Below, piece by piece: positions 13,797 through 20,550 of a stretch of DNA of 20,550 nt. Made by a program: the position numbers and the translations under genes. The notes under the pieces are model-generated. The model made no database searches. It saw only the letters and a list, made by a program, of their open reading frames with translations, and was not told the DNA's origin. The stretch comes from a virus. The stretch's first letter is position 1. Each line of letters starts with the position of its first letter. The stretch is from positions 1 through 20,550 of the IMG/VR virus record IMGVR_UViG_3300028417_000020, one strand, 5' to 3'.

Positions 13797-16546
13797 ACCA
13801 GCTTGTCCCCCCGGCCACACCGACAGAAACGGCGGGCGTTCCCCGCGCGGTTGATGGGCCGGAAACCACAGTTGGCGAATTGACCGGTGCCAGCTTTGAT
13901 CGCGAGGCGATAGATCGTAATTATTTCTGGATGCGCGAACGCCGCACCACGGAAACGCAAAAATCGATGTTGGATGATGTATCCAATCTGGTTTTCGGGG
14001 ATCCGGCAGCCTGGCGTGATTTTCGACAGGACGAAGAAGAATACGACCCGCGCAAAACATTGCGCAAGGTAATAGATGATCCGACCGGCGAAACATCCCG
14101 CGCCGCCGTCCGCGAGGAAAAGTTGGCGGATATGTTTGATCGCCTGGACATCCTACGCGAGTTTGATCCGGGCACATATGCCAATGTTCCGGGATCAGTG
14201 GCTGAATTGAAGGATCTGGCGGAAAACCGCACCAGAACAGATTTGCAGGTAGAAAGCGATGAGATCGATCGCAAAATAGCAAACCGGTCAGATCCAACCG
14301 TTGCTGGTGGCGTTGCCAGCTTTGTTGGTGCATCCGGTGCCGCTATTACAGATGCTGAGGGCCTTGCCACATTGCCATTTGGTGCTGCTGGCCGGGTGAC
14401 ACTGGCCCGACGGGCGTTGATTGAGGGCGCGCTCGGCGGCGGCACCGAGACATTGACCCTGCCGGCATATCGAAATCAGGCCAAGTTTCTGGGGCGTGAA
14501 GCGCCGGATGCCCTAAAGCAAATCCTGTTTGGCACAACTTTCGGAACACTCTTGCCGCTGGCCGGTCGCGGTTTGAAAGTTGGCGCAAATTCGCTAACTC
14601 CGTCGGGCCGCGTGCGCAATCGTGACCTGATCGGTTTCGGCCGCCGTGCTGAAGCCACCCCGCGCGAACGTGGTGCCGCCAATGCGATCGGCCGCGAGAT
14701 AGCCGCTGAAGAAACCGCGCCCGCCGGTGTCGTGCCAGATGAACACGTCGCGCGCATTGATGACGCCGAAGCCCAGCTGGATGCTGGCAAAATCCCACCT
14801 GTGCGTGTTCCGGATGAAGTGCCGGTCACTTATGCAACTGCTGGAAAAATCCGCAATAAACCGGTTAGCGATGATTTTTTGTCGCGTTTGCGTGTGGCTG
14901 TTGCACCTTTGGGAGATGATATAGGGGTGATGATAACGTCTGGCGGTCAGGATCGCATTGGCACGCCGGGCGCGCGGCGCATCGGATCAACGCGCCATGA
15001 TGTGGATGATACCGGGCACAGTCATACCGGTGATCTGGTTTTGACCAGAAATGGAAAGCCAGTCAAGCCCGGTCAGGATCGCGAACTATATCAGCGTTTC
15101 TTTTTCAACGCTGCCGCGCAATTTCCAGGCATTGGCCATTATGAATGGGGCGTTCACGTTGGCAGCGGAGCTGTCGCGGCCTGGGGCCCCACAACACACG
15201 CGGCATCGCTGGATCCGGCTTTTGGTGACGCCATAAAGGCAGGCCGTGAAGGTTTTACTGGCTGGGCCCCGCGGGCAAACAGTGGCGTTGCGGGTTCGCC
15301 AGGCACGGCCGCATCGACTAACGGTCAGGCTGTTTCTGTGTCGGATGGGGCGGGCGTTCCAGGCGCCAGCTTTGACGCACCTGAAATTACGTTTGGTGGC
15401 GGTGCTGATGCGTCGCGGCCGCGAGTGAAGGAGCTTTTGGGGCGATACGAAGCGGCTGAAGCCAGGCGCAAAGACTTAGGGTCTGGATCTGTTGCCGAGG
15501 CGCGGGCGGTCGCGGCCGAGCTGGATAGTGTTTTGAAGGAATTGAAAGCTATCGAGGGGTTGCCTCCAGGGAGTGTCCTGAAAGGATTGGATAATAACCG
15601 TGCAGCGCAATTGGCGGATATACCGCAATCAGGGTCGCTGGTAAAACTGATCGAAGATGGTGTGAGTGTTGCTGAAATTTTAAAGTCAGATGATTTCAAA
15701 AGGTATTCTGATTTCTATTTGGGCGGCGGAAAGCAGAGATTTTTCAATGAGGATGCGCAGGCTTTACGTGATGCTATCACCAGCCCCGGTGTTGTTCGCA
15801 ACGAGGGTGAAGGGTGGGTGGCAATTGACCGAAAAACTGGGGAAATCGCCCTGGTCACTCAGCGACGCGAGGTGGCCAGAAAGGTAAATCCACACAAATA
15901 TATCGTTTTGCCTGACGCTGAGCATTTGGCATTGAGAAATGCCGCGATCAAAGCTGGAAGAATGCGTGATGGGCCGAACGGAAAGGTGGCAATAGTCACC
16001 CCTGATGAAGCGATTGGTGCTGCCCGTCGCATTAGCGCCGCCGCCGGTAAAAAAGGTGAACCGGCCTTACGTCAAAATGTTGGTGAGGTAAAAGAGGCGT
16101 TAGAGGCTGTTGCGCGCGATTTGCAGTCTGATCCTGAACTTAAAGATGCCGTCCAAACCGTCATCGACGCTATCACCGGCGCAGATCGACCGCATCGAGC
16201 AGGAGCTGCTAAAGCTGGACCTGATGGAAATGGCGGCAAGGCAGCGGATGGCCAGCTGAATTTTGATGCCGAGCCGGAAGAGCCTGTGGGTTCCGCCCTG
16301 CGCGATCTGGATCTGTTTGAGGATCCAGTCGAGGGTCGCGGAACCTTGATGCAGGTCGATGGCATCGAGCGCGATTTGCGCCGCCAGATTGCCGACAATC
16401 CCAAAGCCGACATCGAGATCCCGCTTGAAACCGGTGATGGCGCTGCAAGAGCGCGCGTGTCCGAGATCCTGAATGACATCGATGACGAGCAAAATTTCTT
16501 CGAAGAATTTGAACTGTGCATGCCCAAAGGAGCAACCAATGGCTAA
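13793..16546 (+). CDS. Large internal virion protein with embedded M15-like peptidase domain
   Basis: 917 residues. The N-terminal part (about 1-340) is helical with a Gly/Ala-rich hydrophobic stretch near 170-262 that may insert in membranes. Residues about 345-485 look like an M15-type zinc peptidase (D-Ala-D-Ala carboxypeptidase/endopeptidase fold): GSTRHDVDD (His402), GHSHTGDL (His411, Asp414) and EWGVHVG (Glu451, His455), matching the family pattern of an H...D pair followed by an E..H pair. That would cut cell-wall peptides during DNA entry, as the transglycosylase domain of T7 gp16 cuts glycan strands. A segment of about residues 540-740 has low GC (25 of 80 bases at 15641-15720) and no recognised domain. 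The C-terminus is acidic. The last eight bases overlap the next gene, which has its own RBS. Confidence 0.75.
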   Translation: MNQLVPPATPTETAGVPRAVDGPETTVGELTGASFDREAIDRNYFWMRERRTTETQKSMLDDVSNLVFGDPAAWRDFRQDEEEYDPRKTLRKVIDDPTGETSRAAVREEKLADMFDRLDILREFDPGTYANVPGSVAELKDLAENRTRTDLQVESDEIDRKIANRSDPTVAGGVASFVGASGAAITDAEGLATLPFGAAGRVTLARRALIEGALGGGTETLTLPAYRNQAKFLGREAPDALKQILFGTTFGTLLPLAGRGLKVGANSLTPSGRVRNRDLIGFGRRAEATPRERGAANAIGREIAAEETAPAGVVPDEHVARIDDAEAQLDAGKIPPVRVPDEVPVTYATAGKIRNKPVSDDFLSRLRVAVAPLGDDIGVMITSGGQDRIGTPGARRIGSTRHDVDDTGHSHTGDLVLTRNGKPVKPGQDRELYQRFFFNAAAQFPGIGHYEWGVHVGSGAVAAWGPTTHAASLDPAFGDAIKAGREGFTGWAPRANSGVAGSPGTAASTNGQAVSVSDGAGVPGASFDAPEITFGGGADASRPRVKELLGRYEAAEARRKDLGSGSVAEARAVAAELDSVLKELKAIEGLPPGSVLKGLDNNRAAQLADIPQSGSLVKLIEDGVSVAEILKSDDFKRYSDFYLGGGKQRFFNEDAQALRDAITSPGVVRNEGEGWVAIDRKTGEIALVTQRREVARKVNPHKYIVLPDAEHLALRNAAIKAGRMRDGPNGKVAIVTPDEAIGAARRISAAAGKKGEPALRQNVGEVKEALEAVARDLQSDPELKDAVQTVIDAITGADRPHRAGAAKAGPDGNGGKAADGQLNFDAEPEEPVGSALRDLDLFEDPVEGRGTLMQVDGIERDLRRQIADNPKADIEIPLETGDGAARARVSEILNDIDDEQNFFEEFELCMPKGATNG

Positions 16547-17117
16547 ACGCAAAACCAAACAACAGGCCAAACCGGCCAACGCGCCAAAAGATCTGGCCAA
16601 AACACCACAGCAGGCCGCCGCTACTGCGCCTGCTGACGGCGAAGCGGCGCAAGACAACCCACCGCAGCCGAAATCAGACACAGCCAGTCAGGGCGCGTCT
16701 GACGCGACAAAGGCGGGCGCAAAGCCAACACCCGAAGAAAAGGCGGCGGAAGCCCGCAAAGAGGCCGCGCGCAAAGCCGCTGCCGCGCGCAAGAAGGCAG
16801 CCTATGAGGCATCCCTGCAAGAGCCCTATGAGCATTTGTTCGGTGATTTCCCGATCGCTGCCCTGAAATCTGGTTTTGCAGTGCGGCGCAAAGCATGGTC
16901 GCCCGGGTTCGAGCTGACCCTTTCGCACAAGGGCACCCGCGGAAAACGGGTATCGGCATTTTACCAAAGCGGAACCCGATCGGGACAGATCGAATGGAAG
17001 CCCAAAGCCATCGATGATCTTGTGGCCGGTGACTGGCTGGTGATCATGACTGTGAAGCAGGCGATTGACGCGAAACTGATCGCGCCACCACCAAATGCGG
17101 CGGCGGTTGAAAAATGA
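16539..17117 (+). CDS. Protein with Tad2-like (DUF2829) C-terminal domain
   Basis: 192 residues. ATG 16539 is chosen for the RBS AAAGGAG (16526-16532) six bases upstream; in-frame codons further up lie in the previous gene. Residues 1-95 are Lys/Ala/Pro/Gln-rich low complexity, ending in a basic Ala helix (EEKAAEARKEAARKAAAARKK). Residues about 98-171 resemble DUF2829: F..AALKSGFAVRRKAW (Arg117, Lys118, Trp120), a middle beta region, then W.PKAIDDLVAGDWLVI (Trp153, Asp160, Trp166). DUF2829 includes Tad2, which blocks Thoeris defence by sequestering its cyclic nucleotide signal. Standing between two ejection-protein genes, and with a basic tail, it might be packaged in the virion. The family match is by eye and moderately sure; activity is inferred. 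Confidence 0.6.
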   Translation: MAKRKTKQQAKPANAPKDLAKTPQQAAATAPADGEAAQDNPPQPKSDTASQGASDATKAGAKPTPEEKAAEARKEAARKAAAARKKAAYEASLQEPYEHLFGDFPIAALKSGFAVRRKAWSPGFELTLSHKGTRGKRVSAFYQSGTRSGQIEWKPKAIDDLVAGDWLVIMTVKQAIDAKLIAPPPNAAAVEK

Positions 17118-19630
17118 GCCTGGCCGACTGCATCCAGCGCGCGATCGACAACGGAATGAGCCGGTCGCGCGGCCGCGAGGCCCAGCGACTGTTTGCCGAG
17201 CGCAAGCAGGCCCATGCCCATCTTGGCCCCGGTGCCGATGCGGCCGCGGCCGAGGATGTCTGGCGGCAGATGCGCAAGGATTTTCTGAAACGCAAGCGCA
17301 CCAACCTGATGCAGGCACAGGTCAACAGCCAAACCATCGATGATATTACCACCTATCGCGACAGCAATGGCGTGGCCAATGCCGCCAATGCTTTGCGGCA
17401 AAAGCTGGAATGGGGTCAATCGGCGACATTCCAGGGGGCAACGGCAATCGCAGATGCGCTGAAATCCCAATACATGCGCAAGCTGTCCGGCTTTGTCGAG
17501 CAGCACAAACGCAACATTATCGGCAATATCCGTGGCCGCGCCAAGCTGACCAATATTGTGAAAGAGCTACACGGCACCGCCACGGGAGACGAAGCCGCCA
17601 AGGTAATGGCTGATGCGATCCGCGACACTTTGGAAATGATGCGCAGCGATTTTAACGCGGCCGGCGGTATGATCGGCAAGCTGGATGACTACGGCCTGCC
17701 GCACAGTTGGGAAGTCGGCCAGATCCGGCGTGCCGGTTTCGAGCAATGGGCAACCGATATGGATGCGCGTCTGGACTGGATGCGGATGATCGACAACGAA
17801 ACCACCCGCCCGTTTTCCGGAAGCACGCCCGAGCGCCGGATGCAGTTTCTGCGCGAGATCTACGACAACCTGGACAGCAATGGCTGGAGCCGCCGCGAAC
17901 CAAGCGGCGTGCAATTGGGCAGATCGACCGCAAACAGCCGGTCGGATCATCGCATATTCCACTTCAAATCCGCCGAAGACTGGATGGCGGTCAATGATCT
18001 ATATGGCAGATCGGATGCGTTTTCAGCGATAATCAGCCATGTTGATATGATGTCGCGCGACACCGCCCTGATGCGTGTGCTGGGGCCAAATCCGCGCCTT
18101 GGACTGGAATTTGCCAACCAGACGGCACAGAAGCTGGCGGCGGAACGCCCCTGGAAGCAAAGCTGGATGTCGCGCCGGCTGTATTCATCTGCCCAGCAAG
18201 AGGCGGCAGCTAAATCCATGCAGGCCAACACGATGTTTGATCTATACACTGGCGCTGCCAACAAGGCCGAGGCCGATGTGGTTGCCGGTGCCTTGGGTGG
18301 CTTGCGTCATTTTCTGGTTGCCTCGCAGCTTGGTGGCGCAATGTTGTCAGCTGTTAGCGATGTTGGTTTTATGGAAATGGCCGGCCGCCACGTTGGTATG
18401 GATTTTGGCAAGGTGCTGGGCCGCCACGTCAAGGCGATCGCGTCCAGCAAGCAACGCGAACTTATGGTGCGCACCGGTATCATCGCCGATGCCGCCGCGA
18501 ATGTCGGGGTGGTGCAATCACGCCTGATGGGCGATGCGCATGGCCCTGCGATGGCCGAGCGCCTAAGCGAATTCACCATGCGCGCATCCGGCCTGACCGC
18601 CTGGACCGACATCGGACGCGGCGCATTCCGGCTTGAATTCTATGGTTTTCTGGCCGACAACACCAAACATGCCTGGGCCGATCTGCCGGCCCCCTTGCGC
18701 GAGCTGGTATTCGAGGCACGCGGCATCACCGAGGCTGATTGGGATGTTATTCGCAGCACAAAGCTGTTTCGCGATGAGATCGAGCCGGACGCCAGTTTTC
18801 TAATCCCAGGTGATATTCGCTATCGCACTGATATTGACGCCGATCTGGCAATGGACATTAGCCTGAAGCTGGAAGCCGCAATCCGCGAGCAAATGGAATT
18901 TGCCGTGCCCAGTGCATCCTTGCGTGGCCGCGCCATTTTTCAGGGTGGCGCGCCAGGCTCATTTAAGGGTGAATTGTTGCGATCCGGCATCATGTATAAA
19001 TCCTTTGCCCTGTCGATGGTATTCAACCAGATGGGGCGCGTGCTGTTCCACAAGGTCAGGGGTAGCCGCACCGCAAATGTTGCGCTGTTTGGAACTGTCA
19101 CCACGGTTGCCGGCATGTTGTCGATCCAGATGAAAGAGCTGGCCAAGGGCAATGATCCGCGCCGGATGGATGACAAGAACTTCCTGCTGGCCGCGGTTTT
19201 ACAGGGTGGCGGTCTTGGCATTTTTGGCGATTTTGCCAGCGCCTCGCAAAACAGGTTTGGCGGTGGCATTGCGTCCACTCTAGCAGGTCCAGCCTTCGGT
19301 GCCATTCAGGACACAGCATATTTGACCGGTAGTATTGTAGACGCGATTACCGGCCAAACCGACAAGGACTTCGACCGCCTGGGGCGCACCGCCACAAAGT
19401 TTCTGGATCGGTATTCCGGGCCAACCAACCTTTGGTATGCCAACCAAGCGCTGAACCGCCTGCTGTGGGACAACCTACAGGAATGGGTGGATGGCGATGC
19501 GCAAAAAGCATGGCGGCGCGCTGAAACCCGACGGGTGAATGAATACGGCAACGCCAGTTTTTGGCCGCACGGGCAGCCGTTGCCGCCCAGACTGCCAAAT
19601 CTTTCAAATGCAATTGGAGAACCAAAATGA
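17114..19630 (+). CDS. Large internal virion (ejection) protein
   Basis: 838 residues. The start overlaps the preceding stop (ATGA, 17114-17117). The N-terminal third is helical and charged (MQAQVNSQTIDD, FVEQHKRNIIGNIRG). The C-terminal part contains a short hydrophobic stretch (NVALFGTVTTVAGMLSI), then KELAKGNDPRRM and the hallmark QGGGLGIFGDF (about residues 697-707) followed by NRFGGGIASTLAGP, which recur in the C-terminal region of large podovirus core proteins related to T7 gp16. Near the end are DRYSGPTNLWYANQALNRLLWD and a proline-rich tail. No lytic motif is seen, so the wall-cutting role seems to have moved to the 917-residue protein. It likely forms the inner-membrane part of the DNA-ejection channel. 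The fibre gene starts within its stop codon. Confidence 0.8.
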   Translation: MSLADCIQRAIDNGMSRSRGREAQRLFAERKQAHAHLGPGADAAAAEDVWRQMRKDFLKRKRTNLMQAQVNSQTIDDITTYRDSNGVANAANALRQKLEWGQSATFQGATAIADALKSQYMRKLSGFVEQHKRNIIGNIRGRAKLTNIVKELHGTATGDEAAKVMADAIRDTLEMMRSDFNAAGGMIGKLDDYGLPHSWEVGQIRRAGFEQWATDMDARLDWMRMIDNETTRPFSGSTPERRMQFLREIYDNLDSNGWSRREPSGVQLGRSTANSRSDHRIFHFKSAEDWMAVNDLYGRSDAFSAIISHVDMMSRDTALMRVLGPNPRLGLEFANQTAQKLAAERPWKQSWMSRRLYSSAQQEAAAKSMQANTMFDLYTGAANKAEADVVAGALGGLRHFLVASQLGGAMLSAVSDVGFMEMAGRHVGMDFGKVLGRHVKAIASSKQRELMVRTGIIADAAANVGVVQSRLMGDAHGPAMAERLSEFTMRASGLTAWTDIGRGAFRLEFYGFLADNTKHAWADLPAPLRELVFEARGITEADWDVIRSTKLFRDEIEPDASFLIPGDIRYRTDIDADLAMDISLKLEAAIREQMEFAVPSASLRGRAIFQGGAPGSFKGELLRSGIMYKSFALSMVFNQMGRVLFHKVRGSRTANVALFGTVTTVAGMLSIQMKELAKGNDPRRMDDKNFLLAAVLQGGGLGIFGDFASASQNRFGGGIASTLAGPAFGAIQDTAYLTGSIVDAITGQTDKDFDRLGRTATKFLDRYSGPTNLWYANQALNRLLWDNLQEWVDGDAQKAWRRAETRRVNEYGNASFWPHGQPLPPRLPNLSNAIGEPK

Positions 19631-20550
19631 CGCAAGCCATTCAGGTCAGCACCGCCACTTTCGCGCCGGTAAAAAACCAGTCAAATCCATTACCGTGGCG
19701 CTATCTTGCGGCGTCAGAACATGAGGTTCACTTACTGAATGACGCTGGTGAACCAGTTAAGTCTTTGGTTTTTGGCGTTGAATACACGATCACCCCTGAA
19801 GGTGATACGCTGGAAAACGCCGGTGTGATGCAGCTAATTATTGATCCGCCTGCAACAGCGACGCAGATGCGCGTGAGGGCGACAACGGCCATGACGCAGA
19901 ATTTTATATCAACCCCAAAATCTAAAGGGGTTGAGGCCCAGCTGGATAGAATAACGCTGGTCCAGCAGCAAATGGCAGTGAAGGTCAACGGTATTACTTA
20001 TGACGAGGATGCCTTGCTTTTGGCTAAGAATGCGGCCGCCGCATCTGCCGCGCAGGCCGCCCAAGACGCTGCCAGATTTCCAGAGCTTCAAACAGACCTA
20101 CAAGCTATCGCCAGCCGTGTTGACGGTGAGCCATCGCTTGTGGATGTGGCGCAGCTTATCGCGCAGCCTGTTACCGCAAACAAATTTGATCCTGCCATTG
20201 CTGATGTTGGTGATGCTGGCGATGTTACCCCGGCGATTGGGTCGAGTTCCGCCAACCAGATTTCGAGGGTTAGAAATAACCAAACTGGTTTGCTGTCTGT
20301 GCAGGCCGCATCACTTTGGTCTTATTGGGCTTCCAAAAAAACTCACCTATTGGAGCCGTCTACTGAATATACAATGTCTATTCACGGCGCACCTCTTGGG
20401 GCGTATATTTACCCGAATGACTTTTTCCAATTCTATAATGCAGATGGGTCATTGCACAGCTATATCACCAGTGGTTTTACAGTTGATAATCCAGCAGCCC
20501 CGCGACAAATCACGTTTACCACACCAGCCGCGGCAGTTTCCATAGCGCCG
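19627..20550 (+). CDS. Tail fibre protein, 3' partial
   Basis: The frame stays open from ATG 19627 to the last base (308 codons in the window), so the C-terminus lies outside. The RBS GGAGA (19616-19620) stands six bases before the start, which overlaps the preceding stop (ATGA). Residues 1-105 are beta-rich and resemble the particle-binding N-terminal part of T7 gp17-type fibres (PWRYLAASEHEVHLLND, then FGVEYTITPEGDTL). Residues about 112-165 are a helical, Ala-rich linker (ALLLAKNAAAASAAQAAQDA) as in trimeric fibre stalks. From about residue 225 on, a beta-rich region begins (EYTMSIHGAPLGAYIYPNDFF) that looks like a CBM-like jelly-roll start. Base composition is more AT-rich than upstream genes, normal for exchanged receptor-binding parts. 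The role would be host recognition. Confidence 0.75.
   Translation, partial: MTQAIQVSTATFAPVKNQSNPLPWRYLAASEHEVHLLNDAGEPVKSLVFGVEYTITPEGDTLENAGVMQLIIDPPATATQMRVRATTAMTQNFISTPKSKGVEAQLDRITLVQQQMAVKVNGITYDEDALLLAKNAAAASAAQAAQDAARFPELQTDLQAIASRVDGEPSLVDVAQLIAQPVTANKFDPAIADVGDAGDVTPAIGSSSANQISRVRNNQTGLLSVQAASLWSYWASKKTHLLEPSTEYTMSIHGAPLGAYIYPNDFFQFYNADGSLHSYITSGFTVDNPAAPRQITFTTPAAAVSIAP

Noticed and set aside
16473-16538. Upstream start for the Tad2-like protein
   Set aside because: It lies deep in the previous gene and lacks an RBS, whereas ATG 16539 follows AAAGGAG at good spacing.
1-20550. CRISPR array, insertion sequence, integrase, reverse transcriptase or lysis cassette
   Set aside because: No regularly spaced repeats, transposase motifs, tyrosine or serine recombinase motifs, YADD-type motif, or holin/endolysin pair was seen on either strand. 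The M15-like domain is part of a long core protein and not a separate endolysin.

Overview
The window is one uninterrupted, plus-strand morphogenesis module of a short-tailed (podovirus-like) double-stranded DNA phage or prophage. No host gene, tRNA, CRISPR array, integrase, replication gene or lysis cassette is visible. The gene order matches the structural module known from Bordetella phage BPP-1 and its relatives combined with a T7-type tail and internal core: small terminase, large terminase, T7 gp13-like GNAT protein, portal, Bbp19-like protein, scaffold, capsid, capsid decoration, tail adaptor, tail nozzle, internal core/ejection proteins, tail fibre. The mostly GC-rich coding sequence suggests an alphaproteobacterial (Rhodobacteraceae-like) host, but this is inference and no marker in the window proves it.

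Layout. 1-2565: DNA packaging. A 5'-truncated small-terminase candidate is joined by overlapping start/stop codons to an 89-codon ORF unusually rich in inverted repeats, which is joined the same way to the large terminase. 2565-5442: an AT-rich orphan gene, the gp13-like protein, a small conserved protein, the portal and a Bbp19-like protein, nearly all coupled by ATGA- or GTGA-type overlaps. 5402-6445: scaffold with an acidic, proline-rich tandem repeat. 6446-6764: the only gap of more than 300 bases with no gene. It holds a hairpin, a good sigma70-like promoter with an inverted repeat over its -10 box, and a hairpin-rich leader. 6765-8230: capsid and decoration proteins, each with a strong ribosome binding site (RBS) and separated by two mutually exclusive hairpins, one of which looks like an intrinsic terminator. 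8243-11283: tail adaptor and nozzle. 11285-19630: the core/ejection proteins, interrupted by a small gene whose C-terminal domain resembles Tad2 (DUF2829). 19627-20550: start of the tail fibre, cut by the window end.

How the genes work together. The terminases pack DNA through the portal into a shell built by scaffold, capsid and decoration proteins. Adaptor, nozzle and fibre close the tail. The internal proteins, one with an embedded M15-like zinc peptidase domain, would be ejected to cross the cell wall and carry DNA in. The most interesting points are the Tad2-like domain embedded in the virion-protein operon, the M15-like domain inside the 917-residue core protein with an AT-rich segment after it, the overlapping terminator/anti-terminator hairpins between the capsid and decoration genes, the structured capsid leader, and a duplicated module in the tail nozzle.
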